DNA of 33,082 nt from Deinococcus sp. (lineage in GTDB: Bacteria; Deinococcota; Deinococci; Deinococcales; Deinococcaceae): positions 1-33,082 of the forward strand of contig JAGLBK010000006.1 of the NCBI GenBank assembly GCA_018260275.1, written 5' to 3'. Positions 8,348 to 19,880 of the stretch are shown here, in pieces (within the stretch, counting starts at the first letter, position 1; the number at the start of each line of letters is the position of its first letter). The translations under genes and the position numbers were made by a program. The notes below the pieces were generated by a model. It saw only the letters and a list, made by a program, of their open reading frames with translations, searched no databases and was not told where the DNA came from.

Positions 8348-8378
8348 CCTCCCCCACAAGTGGGGAGGAGCTAAAAAC
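8348..8378. repeat. Dispersed intergenic palindromic repeat, copy D
   Basis: It lies in the 178-base gap between livH and livMG. The core CCTCCCC-N-GGGGAGG is followed by AGCTAAAAAC. By hand alignment 26 of 28 bases of 8351-8378 match the reverse complement of 26857-26884. TAGAGCA at 8303-8309 also matches the end of the 16203 element. Confidence 0.7.
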
Positions 8379-8452
8379 ACCATTTCTTTTCCCAGTTCCC
8401 TCAGAGGTTTCAGGGGTTAGACGGTTTGACAGTTTGACGGTTCGCCCCTGAA

Positions 8453-9502
<1,050 letters not shown>

Positions 9503-9810
9503 AGCGACTCCTGCACGGCGGTCTTAGAGCTGGAAGATAGGTCACTTGAATGGCCTCCGGAAGGTCAGGTTCTGGGAATGGGTCGGGGTTTCGCGGCGAC
9601 AGCGTGCCCGTTCGCGGGCCGGGTCTTCAATTTTTCTTCATCTTGGACGGCCCTGTTATAGCGTCTCGCCGCCCGGACGTCACCGTTACGCAGCCGGATG
9701 TCCGGCACTCCCGAGCGGCGCTGATGCCTGAGCGGTACTCATGAACCGGGCCGCCGCTAGCGAAAACGCCGCCTGCCCCCGACAGCGGGACAGCGCGGCG
9801 CGGCAGAAAC
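9503..9810. other. 308-base gap between binding protein and livH
   Basis: No convincing coding region on either strand. It holds a possible minus-strand promoter (9655-9683) and a small perfect palindrome GCCGGA-TG-TCCGGC at 9693-9706. Otherwise nothing recognised. Confidence 0.6.
9655..9683 (-). promoter_or_regulatory. Possible internal promoter for livH
   Basis: On the minus strand, GTGACG (9683-9678) is followed after 17 bases by TATAAC (9660-9655). The -35 matches the sigma-70 consensus at 4 of 6 and the -10 at 5 of 6. It lies about 150 bases before the livH start. Confidence 0.35.
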
Positions 9811-10950
9811 TCAGCGGGCCACGAACTTCCAGTCGCCGCCCTGTACCTCGACCAGCACGCGGGCACGCTGATCCATGCCGTTGTGGTTGGTGGCCGACAT
9901 GTTGAAGACGCCGTGCGTCCCGATCACGTTTTTCAGGCCTTCGAGCGAGTCGCGCAGGGCGCTGCGGAATTCGGGGGTGCCGGGCTTGGCCTTTTTCAGC
10001 GCCAGCGGAACGGCCTTCTGGAGCATCAGGCCAGCGTCCCAGACGTGCGCGGCGAAGGCGTTCATGCTGCCTGCACCGTACTTGTCCTCGTACATCTTGG
10101 TCAGGGCCACGCCGACCTTCTTGCTGGGGTACACGTCGGGCAGCTGCCCCGCCACCACCACCGGCCCCGTCGCCAGGGTCACGCCCTCGACATCCTTCCC
10201 GCCCACCCGCAGGAAGTCGGAATTGGCCGCGCCTGCCACCGCGTAGAGTGGCCCGGTGTAGCCGCGTTCCCGCAGCGCCTTCATGGGCAGGGTCGCGGGC
10301 ACGCCCGAGGCGGCCACGATCACCGCGTCGGGTTTGGCCGCCGCCACCTTCAGCGCCTGTCCGGTCACGCTGGTATCGCTGCGGGCGTAGCGCTCGGTCG
10401 CCACGATCTTGATGCCCTTGGCCGCGGTCAGGGGCTTAAGCTGGTTGATCCAGTTCTCGCCGTAGGCATCGTTGAACCCGATGAAGCCCAGGGTCTTGAT
10501 GCCCTTTTTCGCCATGTAGTCCACCGTCGCCACCGCCAGCAGCGAGTCGCTCTGGGGCATCTTGAACACCCAGTGACGCTTGGCGTCCATCGGGGAAATC
10601 AGCGAGTCGTTGGGGGCCAGCGTAATGTTCGGGACTTTGGCCGCCGACACGGGGTCGAGCAGCGCCATGGCCGTGGTCGAGAGCGAGGCCCCGATAATCA
10701 CGTCTACCTTGCTGTCCTGAATCAGTTTGTTGGCGTTGCTGACGGTCACGGTAGGGTCGGAGCCGTCGTCCAGCACGATGTAGTTGACCTTCTGGCCGCC
10801 GATGGTCTTAGGCAACAGGGCCACGGCATTTTTCTCGGGAATACCGAGCGAAGCGCCGGGGCCAGTCGCCGAGACGATCACACCGACGTTGACATCGGCC
10901 AAGGCGCTGGTGGAACCGAGGAGCAGAGCAGTAAGCAGTAGTTTTTTCAT
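9811..10950 (-). CDS. Periplasmic binding protein of Liv-type importer
   Basis: 379 aa with a cleavable signal peptide (basic start MKKLLL, hydrophobic core, cut after SALA). The mature part is a type I periplasmic binding protein of the LivJ/LivK class (Peripla_BP_6): VNVGVIVSATGPGASLG at the start, VDVIIGASLSTTAMA, then IKTLGFIGFNDAYGENW at the hinge to the second lobe. GGAGGA precedes the ATG. It is the solute-recognising part of the importer formed with LivH, LivM-LivG and LivF. Members of this class bind amino acids, benzoate derivatives or hydroxycinnamates. The neighbouring CoA-transferase and CoA ligase favour an aromatic acid. Confidence 0.88.
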   Translation of the reverse strand: MKKLLLTALLLGSTSALADVNVGVIVSATGPGASLGIPEKNAVALLPKTIGGQKVNYIVLDDGSDPTVTVSNANKLIQDSKVDVIIGASLSTTAMALLDPVSAAKVPNITLAPNDSLISPMDAKRHWVFKMPQSDSLLAVATVDYMAKKGIKTLGFIGFNDAYGENWINQLKPLTAAKGIKIVATERYARSDTSVTGQALKVAAAKPDAVIVAASGVPATLPMKALRERGYTGPLYAVAGAANSDFLRVGGKDVEGVTLATGPVVVAGQLPDVYPSKKVGVALTKMYEDKYGAGSMNAFAAHVWDAGLMLQKAVPLALKKAKPGTPEFRSALRDSLEGLKNVIGTHGVFNMSATNHNGMDQRARVLVEVQGGDWKFVAR

Positions 10951-10985
10951 GTGGTTTCCTCCAGGGGAAAACGTGGAAAGTCGGT

Positions 10986-12332
<1,347 letters not shown>

Positions 12333-12335
12333 GTC

Positions 12336-14240
12336 TCATTGCTCCTTGACGGTGGGAAAGATGACCAGGCCAGTATTCGGCAGTTTTAAATTCGGAGGTG
12401 AATTCAGGGGTGGATGCAGCGCCGCGACCAGTTCCGGGTGGCCGCGCAGGATGCCGCGCTGGTTCAGCGACCCCTTGTCGGTCATCTCGCCCCGGTCCAG
12501 GCTGGGCCGGAAAGTGGCAACCATTAGGCGTTCGACACGGCTAGCACTGCCGGTGGCATTGGCCCGCAAGGTGTCCAGTGCCGAACGCAGGTGGGCCACC
12601 ACTTTCGGGTGCGCGGCCAGTTCACCGAGGTCGGTTCCGGCGGGCAGGCCGCTGAAGTCCTGCGCGGCCACCTCGTTCAGAAACACCACGGCGGCCACAT
12701 ACGGCTGGTTCTCACCGGTAATCACGGCGTCCTGCACGATAGGCGCCCCCGCGTCGGTCACCGCCGCCCGCAGTTTGCCCACGTTCACGAAAGTGCCGGT
12801 GTCCAATTTAAAATCCTCGGCAATGCGCCCGTCGAACACCAGTCCGGCGTCGGCGTGGTCGGGGTCCACCATCTTCACCGCGTCGCCCGTCTTGTAAAAG
12901 CCTTCTTCATCGAAGGCGTTGGCGGTCGCCTCGGGTTCGCGCCAGTAGCCTGGCATGATGTTGGGGCCACGGTAGCGGGCCTCCAGCTTGCCGCCTTGCT
13001 CCACCAGTTTGACCTCGGTGCCCGGCATCGGCACGCCCAGCAGCCCGGCCTGCCCGCCCGCCCAGTGCTTCATCAGAGTGGCGGGAGCCGTCTCGGTGCT
13101 GCCCAGGCCGCTGGCAATCACGGTGCGCTGCCCGGTTTCCTGCACGCTGAGGGCCTCCAGCGCCTCCCAGATGTGCGGGGGCAGGCTGGCTGCCGCGTAG
13201 AACATCATCTTCAGGTCCCTGAAAAAGCTGTGGCGCAGCCCGGCGTCCTGCTGTAGGTGGGGCAGCAGTTCGATATAGCCCTTGGGGATGTTGAAGTACA
13301 CCGTGGGCGAGATTTCGCGCAGGTTGCGTACCGTGTCCAGAATCCCCTGTGGGGTGGCCTTGCCCCCGTCGAGGTACAGCGTGCCGCCGTTGTGCAGCGC
13401 CAGGTTGAATATCTTGTTGCCGCCGAAGGTGTGGTGCCAGGTGAGCCAGTCCACCAGCACCGGGGGCGTCTCGGCCAGAAACGGCGCGACCTGGGTGTTC
13501 TGCACGGCGTTGGCGCACAGCATCCGGTGGGTATTGATAACTCCCTTGGGGCTGCCGGTCGAGCCGGAGGTAAACAGAATCTTGGCGAGGTCGTCCGGCT
13601 GCACCGCCGCGTGCGCCTCCTCGACCTGGGCGGTCGGCACCGTGTTCAGCAGGTCATGGAAATCGCTGGCGTGCAGGTCTGCCGGGGCCGGGCCAAGCGT
13701 CAGAACGGGAATACCGCGTGGCACGACCGCCGCTCGCAGCGCCGGGGCGAACTTCTCGCCGTGGTCGGCAAAGACCAGCGCGGGTTCCACCTTGTCCAGA
13801 ATCCCGGCCAGACGCACATAATCGGTCGAAACCAGCGAGTAGGGCGGCGAAATCGGCACATACGGAATCCCGACGTGCATGGCGGCCAGCCCCAGTAGCG
13901 CGTGCGGCAGGCTGTTCTCCGAGAGAATCATCAGCGGTTTTTGCGCGTTCAGGCCCCGGTCGAGCAGCGCTTGAGAGAGCGCCCGCACCTGCTCCAAAGT
14001 CTGCGCGTAGCTTAGGCGCTGCCACTCGCCCGAAGCGTCCCGCTGCGCCAGGAAGGTACGTTCGGGGGCGTGTTCGGCCCAGTACAGCAGCCGCTCGGTG
14101 GTGGTACGCGGGTATTCGCCCAGCGGGGTGCGGGCACGCAGAACGACCGTACCGTCGGCGCGGCGCTCCAGCTCGGTTTCCGGCAGCACCAGATTGACCG
14201 GGCGGTAGGGCGCGGCCAGCACTTCCGCCGATTCGTTCAC
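12336..14240 (-). CDS. fcs: Feruloyl/coumaroyl-CoA synthase (paralogue 2)
   Basis: 634 aa AMP-forming ligase that activates hydroxycinnamic acids with CoA. The P-loop FTSGSTGSPKG is at residues 223-233. WLTWHHTFGGNKIFN, LGSTETAPA and FDGRIAEDFKLDTGTFVN follow, and the C-terminus has the feruloyl-CoA-synthase ending MTDKGSLNQRGIL. The start is GTG, overlapping the hydratase stop by 4 bp (GTGA), so ligase and hydratase are probably made together. With the hydratase upstream, the CoA-transferase downstream and the dehydrogenase across the promoter, this is the more likely main hydroxycinnamate ligase of the window. The preferred ring (p-coumarate, caffeate or ferulate) cannot be told from the sequence. 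Confidence 0.87.
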   Translation of the reverse strand: MNESAEVLAAPYRPVNLVLPETELERRADGTVVLRARTPLGEYPRTTTERLLYWAEHAPERTFLAQRDASGEWQRLSYAQTLEQVRALSQALLDRGLNAQKPLMILSENSLPHALLGLAAMHVGIPYVPISPPYSLVSTDYVRLAGILDKVEPALVFADHGEKFAPALRAAVVPRGIPVLTLGPAPADLHASDFHDLLNTVPTAQVEEAHAAVQPDDLAKILFTSGSTGSPKGVINTHRMLCANAVQNTQVAPFLAETPPVLVDWLTWHHTFGGNKIFNLALHNGGTLYLDGGKATPQGILDTVRNLREISPTVYFNIPKGYIELLPHLQQDAGLRHSFFRDLKMMFYAAASLPPHIWEALEALSVQETGQRTVIASGLGSTETAPATLMKHWAGGQAGLLGVPMPGTEVKLVEQGGKLEARYRGPNIMPGYWREPEATANAFDEEGFYKTGDAVKMVDPDHADAGLVFDGRIAEDFKLDTGTFVNVGKLRAAVTDAGAPIVQDAVITGENQPYVAAVVFLNEVAAQDFSGLPAGTDLGELAAHPKVVAHLRSALDTLRANATGSASRVERLMVATFRPSLDRGEMTDKGSLNQRGILRGHPELVAALHPPLNSPPNLKLPNTGLVIFPTVKEQ

Positions 14241-15079
14241 TCGTCGGTCACCTTGCGGCCCCGCCCGCTCAGAAAGGTCTGGAGACGCGATTTGGCTTCC
14301 GGGGCACTCTGGGCGATGCTGGAAATTAGTGCCTCGACCAGCAGGCCCTGTTCCTGGCCCAGCTCGGCGATGCGCGGCAGTACCTGTGTCACGGCAAAGT
14401 TGGTCATCGGGGCGTTGGCGGCGACCTTCTGGGCCAGGTCCAGTGCGGTCTTCAGGCCCTCGCCTTCGGCCACGAGGTACTGCGCCAGCCCCAGGCGCTC
14501 GCCTTCCTCAGCTTTCACCACGCGGCGGGTGAGCATCATGTCGGTCATGCGGGCCACGCCGATCAGCTTGGGCACGCGCACCGAGGCCCCGCCACCCACG
14601 AAAATCCCGTGCTGGCCTTCGGGGAGCGCGTAGAAGGTGGACAGCTCGGCCACCCGGATATGCGTGGCGGCGGCCAGTTCCAGCCCGCCGCCGACCACCG
14701 CGCCGCGCAGCACCGAGATGACCGGCACCGCGCCGTTTTCCATGCGTCCGAAGGCCCGGTGCCACATCCGCGAGTGCATCACGCCTTCTACCGCGTCGCG
14801 TTCACGCAGCTCGTTGAGGTCCAGCCCGGCGCAAAAATGCTCACCCTCGCCCGAGAGCACCGCCACCCGGATTTCCGGCGGCAGGCTGGTAAAGAGCGTT
14901 TCCAGGCCCAGCACAGTGGCGTCGTCCAGCGCGTTGCGCTTCTGCGGGCGGGCCAGCTGAACGTGCAGCACGCTGCCCTCGGCGGTGACTTTCAGCGAAG
15001 GCGGCAGCGGGGGCAGCCAGGCGGGAGCGGCCCAATTAGCCAGCGGCGGAACGGTTGGAGCGGTGTTTGCTTCGGACAT
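14237..15079 (-). CDS. Enoyl-CoA hydratase (hydroxycinnamoyl-CoA hydratase candidate)
   Basis: 280 aa from the ATG at 15079 (GAGG eight bases upstream); the upstream extension to 15130 looks non-coding. Crotonase fold. The oxyanion-hole segments are HFCAGLDL (about 82-89) and GAVVGGGLELA (about 126-136). Both catalytic acids of true hydratases are present, Glu134 (GGGLE) and Glu154 (LPEG), 20 residues apart as in mammalian enoyl-CoA hydratase. The vanillin-forming hydratase/lyase (HCHL/Ech) has Ser in place of the first Glu, so this protein looks like a hydratase that stops at the 3-hydroxyacyl-CoA. It is the first gene of the operon, coupled to the ligase. Expected reaction: water addition to coumaroyl- or feruloyl-CoA. 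Confidence 0.85.
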   Translation of the reverse strand: MSEANTAPTVPPLANWAAPAWLPPLPPSLKVTAEGSVLHVQLARPQKRNALDDATVLGLETLFTSLPPEIRVAVLSGEGEHFCAGLDLNELRERDAVEGVMHSRMWHRAFGRMENGAVPVISVLRGAVVGGGLELAAATHIRVAELSTFYALPEGQHGIFVGGGASVRVPKLIGVARMTDMMLTRRVVKAEEGERLGLAQYLVAEGEGLKTALDLAQKVAANAPMTNFAVTQVLPRIAELGQEQGLLVEALISSIAQSAPEAKSRLQTFLSGRGRKVTDE

Positions 15080-15150
15080 CAGGAAAACCTCACACGGCGA
15101 CAGCGAACGGAGAGACGCTAAAGACCACACTCAGGAGCACGGCGGGCATT

Positions 15151-15180
15151 TTGACTTTTTTTGTCTATAACCGTTACAGT
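15151..15180 (+). promoter_or_regulatory. Predicted promoter for the dehydrogenase gene
   Basis: TTGACT (15151-15156), 18-base spacer, TACAGT (15175-15180), reading toward the gene at 15249. The -10 overlaps the palindrome at 15172-15188. Confidence 0.45.
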
Positions 15181-15188
15181 AAGTAACG
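15172..15188. promoter_or_regulatory. Palindromic operator candidate in divergent promoter
   Basis: CGTTAC-AGTAA-GTAACG is a perfect 6-bp inverted repeat with a 5-base centre. It sits in the 169-base divergent region between the hydratase and dehydrogenase genes and overlaps the predicted -10 boxes of both. Size and symmetry suit a MarR dimer, and the MarR gene at the operon end is the likely binder. The site-protein link is inference. Confidence 0.55.
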
Positions 15189-15204
15189 AAATCCGATTTG
15201 TCAA
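15176..15204 (-). promoter_or_regulatory. Predicted promoter for the hydratase-ligase-importer operon
   Basis: On the minus strand a perfect -35, TTGACA (15204-15199), is followed after 17 bases by TACTGT (15181-15176), a weak -10. The start codon is at 15079, leaving a leader of about 90 bases. The weak -10 and overlapping palindrome suit a regulated promoter. Confidence 0.45.
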
Positions 15205-15248
15205 TCCATTGCCCGAAGCCGCGCCTCGCCGCTTCCCGGAGGTCAGTC

Positions 15249-16205
15249 ATGAGTACAGATAGGAGTAAGGAAAGCCACTTCAAACAGGTCGCCGTGATCG
15301 GCACCGGCGTCATCGGCAGCAGCTGGACCACCATTTTTCTGGCGCGGGGCCTGAAGGTCCTTGCCACCGACCCCAGCCCCGGCGCGGAGGAACGCCTGCG
15401 GCAGACGGTAGCCGCGCAGTGGCCCGTGATGCAGGAGCTGGGCCTGAGTGACGGGGCCAGCCAGGACAACCTGAGCTTTGTGGGCAGCTTGCAGGAGGCC
15501 GTGCAGAACGCCGATTTCGTGCAGGAAAACGGCCCCGAGCGCGAGGATTTCAAGCGCGACCTGTTCCGGCAGCTCGACGCGGCCACCCCGCCGGACGTGG
15601 TGCTGGCGACCAGTTCCTCGGGGCTGCCCGTGAGCAAGGTGCAGGCCGACTGCGTGCATCCGGGCCGCGTGCTGGTGGGTCACCCGTTCAACCCGCCGCA
15701 CCTGATTCCGCTGGTCGAGGTCGTTGCGGGCGACCAGACGCATGCCAGCGCCGTCGAACGGGCGATGGAGTTCTACCGCTTTATCGGCAAAAAGCCCCTC
15801 CAGGTCAAAGCCGAGCGGCTGGGCTTCATCGCCAACCGGCTTCAGGCAGCGCTGTGGCGCGAGGCTTTTTCCCTGGTCGCGCAGGGCAGCGCTACCACCG
15901 AGGATATCGACCTCGCCATCTCGCAGGGGCCGGGGCTGCGCTGGGCACTGACGGGCCCTTTTCTGAATATGCACCTCAGCGGCGGTGAGGGCGGCGTCGC
16001 GCATGTGCTCGACCACCTCGGCCCGCCGATGGAACGCTGGTGGGATGACCTGGGTGACGTGCGGCTCAGTGACGAACTCAACCGCCAGATTATTCAGGGC
16101 GTGGACGAGGAACTCGCGGGCCGCACCACCGCCGAGGTGACCGCAAAGCGCGACCAGGCGCTGCTGGAACTGCTGAAGCTCAAGGGCAGGTTGCCGGAAC
16201 TCTAG
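15249..16205 (+). CDS. 3-hydroxyacyl-CoA dehydrogenase family protein
   Basis: 318 aa from the ATG at 15249, which has GGAGG upstream; the ORF extends 51 bases further without such support. N-terminal Rossmann domain with NAD-binding GTGVIG at 18-23. The family signature HPFNPPHLIPLVE at 145-157 holds the catalytic His145 and Glu157. The C-terminal helical dimerisation domain follows (NRLQAALWREAF). Relatives oxidise 3-hydroxyacyl-CoA, L-carnitine or L-gulonate. Here it faces the hydroxycinnamoyl-CoA hydratase across a shared control region, so oxidation of the 3-hydroxy-3-arylpropanoyl-CoA product to the 3-oxo form is the most natural reading. Its stop codon lies in the end of a repeat element. 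Confidence 0.82.
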   Translation: MSTDRSKESHFKQVAVIGTGVIGSSWTTIFLARGLKVLATDPSPGAEERLRQTVAAQWPVMQELGLSDGASQDNLSFVGSLQEAVQNADFVQENGPEREDFKRDLFRQLDAATPPDVVLATSSSGLPVSKVQADCVHPGRVLVGHPFNPPHLIPLVEVVAGDQTHASAVERAMEFYRFIGKKPLQVKAERLGFIANRLQAALWREAFSLVAQGSATTEDIDLAISQGPGLRWALTGPFLNMHLSGGEGGVAHVLDHLGPPMERWWDDLGDVRLSDELNRQIIQGVDEELAGRTTAEVTAKRDQALLELLKLKGRLPEL

Positions 16206-16340
16206 AGCATTTAACATAAGAACGCTATGCGCTGTTGACCCTCGCCCCTTGTGGGACTTGCAAAGCTGCGGAGCAGAGAGGGCCTTGCGAAGCAAGGGGT
16301 GAGGGGGCCACACGGTAACTTCTTTCTGTCAAATGCTCTA
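16203..16340. repeat. 138-bp intergenic element with 10-bp terminal inverted repeats, copy A
   Basis: Ends TAGAGCATTT (16203-16212) and AAATGCTCTA (16331-16340) are exact inverted repeats. The middle (16247-16301) matches the reverse complement of 22111-22165 at 51 of 55 bases by hand alignment. It has no coding capacity, like a MITE or other miniature repeat. The TAG at its left end is the stop codon of the dehydrogenase gene. Flanking target duplication is not obvious. Confidence 0.75.
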
Positions 16341-16356
16341 AACATTCAAATGTAAA

Positions 16357-16390
16357 GGGCAGCCTCCAGTCACGTGACTGGAGGCTGCCC
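16357..16390. terminator. Perfect 34-base palindrome, bidirectional terminator
   Basis: The 17-base arms at 16357-16373 and 16374-16390 are exact reverse complements (arm GGGCAGCCTCCAGTCAC). It is followed by TGCCTGGTTTT on the plus strand and preceded by an A-rich stretch that gives T on the minus strand. It lies between two converging stop codons (16205 and 16411). Confidence 0.82.
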
Positions 16391-16410
16391 TGCCTGGTTT
16401 TCAATCGCGG

Positions 16411-18072
16411 TTAGCGGCTCAGAACGGTAAACGCCTGGTTCAGCGCCGTATCGGTTCCGGTGGCGGCGAGGGCTTCCTCATCGTTGGCGACATTGATGTC
16501 GGGCGTCACCTTGGCCGTGGGAGCCACACCGTTGATCAATACGCGCCCAGCCGTGACGCTCAGGCCACGGTTCACTGGAAGGTCAAAGATGTAAGTGCTG
16601 GTATTGCCCACACCAGCGGTCGTTTCGCCAATAAGAGTCGCGCTCCCGGCTTGCCGGACATTCTGACTGAACATTTCGCTGGCGCTGGCGCTGTTGCTGT
16701 CGAGGAGCACGGCCACTTTGCCTTTCCACTGTGAAGGAGCGGGCAGGGTCAGAGCGGCCTGGAATGCCGGTTTGCAATTGGTGTTATACCGGACGATGCC
16801 CCCGCTGTAGCTGAAATTGGCCTGTGAGGCGTCGATATAGCGAATCGATTCGCCCGCCTGACTGGGCGCAAAGGCTGCGACGGCCCCAACATACTGATCG
16901 ACCCGTCCGCCGCCGTTATCACGCAGATCAACGACGACGCCGCTTACACCTTGCCCATTGGCCTGGGCCACCAGCTGATGCACACGCTCCGCAATGCCCG
17001 TACCCTCGAAGGAGGGAATACGCAGGTAGTAAAAGGATTTACCGCTGGCGTCCCGCTCGACTTCGCCCCAGGGCAGTTCAGTGGCGCCAAGTAGAGCTGG
17101 GGTCACCGTGACCGTACGGGTCGCGCTCCCATGCTGGACTGTGAACACCACAGGTGACCTCGTGGCTGCTGCCGCCGTAAAAATCGCGCTGTAGAGACTG
17201 TTCTGCTGACTGTCATCGACGGTGCCGTCGCTATTAGAGACTGGTTTCACTGTGCGCTGCAACACCTGCCCATTGACGCTGAGAATCACGTCGCCCCGGC
17301 GCAGGCCCGCAGCAAATGCCGGGCCGTCGCCACGGACGTCGGTCACCAGCACGCCCGGAGTATTGATTGGCGAATAGGTACTGAAGCCGAAGCGGGGGGT
17401 AGGCTGCGTGGTGTTGTTATTGGTACCGTTGAAATAGGCCATCGCCGCTTCGTTCAGGTAATAGGTGTGTTCGTCCTGCACACCGGCGATGTAGTTGTAC
17501 ATCAGCGGATCGGCGGTGGTGGTGACAGGGTAGCTGTTCAGGGCATTGGGAAAGACCCGCTTGAACGACTGATAGGCCGTTTCATGCAGCGCCTGAAGGT
17601 CCACCGTGCTGTAACCGTAATACACCCCATTGAGCAGCTGTTTGCTGCTGTAAAGCAGGTCGGCGATAGAGTTGGCCGTTACACTGACATTCTGCGGCGC
17701 GAGCGCCTGAGCACTCAGCCTCTTTGAAACGAGGTTGCCATGGTCCAGCTGATCCGGCCCGACCAGTCCCGCCAGTCCTCCGGACAGAGGCTGGGAACAA
17801 TCGGGCGCATTCGCAAACACACGGGGCACAGCGGGAATCTCGGCGGCAGAACCACCAGTACCGCCCGGCGTAGGGGTCGTGGTGCCTGTTCCCGTATCTC
17901 TACTTGGCACAGGCGTGCCACTACCAGTGCCTGTGGCGGTCCCTGGGGTGCTGGGCAGAGGAATCAGCGGCAAGGTTGGCGGCACAGGCGGCTCTCCTGT
18001 AGACGACGACTGCTGTCCGCAGCCCGCCAGCAGCAGAGTCAGACCGAGCAGCGCAGTAATGGGCAGTTTCAT
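16411..18072 (-). CDS. S41-family peptidase lipoprotein with PDZ domain
   Basis: 553 aa. Lipoprotein signal with lipobox LLAGC (Cys18), then a Pro/Thr/Gly-rich linker (20-80), a helical region, a PDZ domain (about 228-325, with GDGPAFAAGLRRGDVILSVNG) and the S41 protease core (about 345-530). The nucleophile region is SNSASASEMF (459-468). The dyad Lys expected in the usual TxGKG motif is absent: the sequence reads ETTAGVGN (483-490). His202 in DEHTYYL fits the His of the tricorn/IRBP-like S41 subgroup, so the enzyme may use Ser-His chemistry. Role: cell-envelope protein processing or degradation. It stands alone, converging on the dehydrogenase gene. The ribosome-binding site is poor. Confidence 0.83.
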   Translation of the reverse strand: MKLPITALLGLTLLLAGCGQQSSSTGEPPVPPTLPLIPLPSTPGTATGTGSGTPVPSRDTGTGTTTPTPGGTGGSAAEIPAVPRVFANAPDCSQPLSGGLAGLVGPDQLDHGNLVSKRLSAQALAPQNVSVTANSIADLLYSSKQLLNGVYYGYSTVDLQALHETAYQSFKRVFPNALNSYPVTTTADPLMYNYIAGVQDEHTYYLNEAAMAYFNGTNNNTTQPTPRFGFSTYSPINTPGVLVTDVRGDGPAFAAGLRRGDVILSVNGQVLQRTVKPVSNSDGTVDDSQQNSLYSAIFTAAAATRSPVVFTVQHGSATRTVTVTPALLGATELPWGEVERDASGKSFYYLRIPSFEGTGIAERVHQLVAQANGQGVSGVVVDLRDNGGGRVDQYVGAVAAFAPSQAGESIRYIDASQANFSYSGGIVRYNTNCKPAFQAALTLPAPSQWKGKVAVLLDSNSASASEMFSQNVRQAGSATLIGETTAGVGNTSTYIFDLPVNRGLSVTAGRVLINGVAPTAKVTPDINVANDEEALAATGTDTALNQAFTVLSR

Positions 18073-18154
18073 ACCAGGCAGTATCCTGTGTGTCCTGGCC
18101 GGTGCCTAGCCACCCGGTCACCTTTAGATAGTGGGGTAGGTAGTGGGGGGGGGA

Positions 18155-18619
18155 TCAGCCGATCTGCCGCAGCAGGTTGGCCGTTTCGATCATCGCCAGC
18201 ACCGCCTCGCCACCCTTATTCCCGGCCTTGATTCCGGCGCGGTTGAGCGCCTGCTCGACGGTATCGGTGGTCAGCACGCCGAATGCGACCGGCACGCCCG
18301 TGTGAAGTGACGTGTTCAGGATGCCATTCGCTACGCCGCCCGCCACGAAGTCGTAGTGGTCGGTATCGCCCTTGATGACGGCCCCCAGGCACACCACCGC
18401 GTCGTATTTGCCCGACTCGGCTAGTTTGCGGGCCACCAGCGGCACCTCGTAGGAACCGGGCACGAGGTAGTGATCGAGATGTTCGGTCTTGCCGCCGTGC
18501 TGCACGAAGGCCAGTTCCGCACCTTCCACCAGCCGGTCCACGATCAGGTGGTTCCAGCGGGTCGAGACGACGGCGAATTTGAGGTCATGGGCGAGCAGGT
18601 TGGCTTCGATTTTTTGCAT
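18155..18619 (-). CDS. ribH: 6,7-dimethyl-8-ribityllumazine synthase
   Basis: 154 aa from the ATG at 18619, with AGGAGA seven bases upstream; this gives the usual RibH length. It condenses the ribityl-pyrimidine with 3,4-dihydroxybutanone 4-phosphate, the next-to-last step of riboflavin synthesis, normally in a 60-subunit or pentameric shell. Diagnostic segments are VSTRWNHLIVDRLVEGA, VPGSYEVPLVARKLAES, CLGAVIKGDTDHYDFVA (catalytic His in the last) and PVAFGVLTTDTVEQALNRAG. It is the last gene of ribD-ribE-ribBA-ribH, 67 bases after ribBA. A run of nine G (plus strand, 18145-18153) lies just past the stop codon. Confidence 0.96.
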   Translation of the reverse strand: MQKIEANLLAHDLKFAVVSTRWNHLIVDRLVEGAELAFVQHGGKTEHLDHYLVPGSYEVPLVARKLAESGKYDAVVCLGAVIKGDTDHYDFVAGGVANGILNTSLHTGVPVAFGVLTTDTVEQALNRAGIKAGNKGGEAVLAMIETANLLRQIG

Positions 18620-18686
18620 GGTGTTCTCCTGTAAGCAGGTGTGGAAAAGTTCGGTGCGGTGAGGCATGTGCTGACAGCAAAGGCCC

Positions 18687-19876
<1,190 letters not shown>

Positions 19877-19880
<4 letters not shown>

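Noticed and set aside
9883..10941. Plus-strand open frame of 352 aa
   Set aside because: Antisense of the binding-protein gene, same shadow composition, no motif.
14237..15079. Vanillin-forming feruloyl-CoA hydratase/lyase (ech)
   Set aside because: It carries Glu at the position where that enzyme has Ser, and no vanillin dehydrogenase is present, so a plain hydratase is preferred.
18141..18153. Nine-G run as a phase-variation tract
   Set aside because: It lies after the ribH stop codon and outside any supported coding region or clear promoter spacer.
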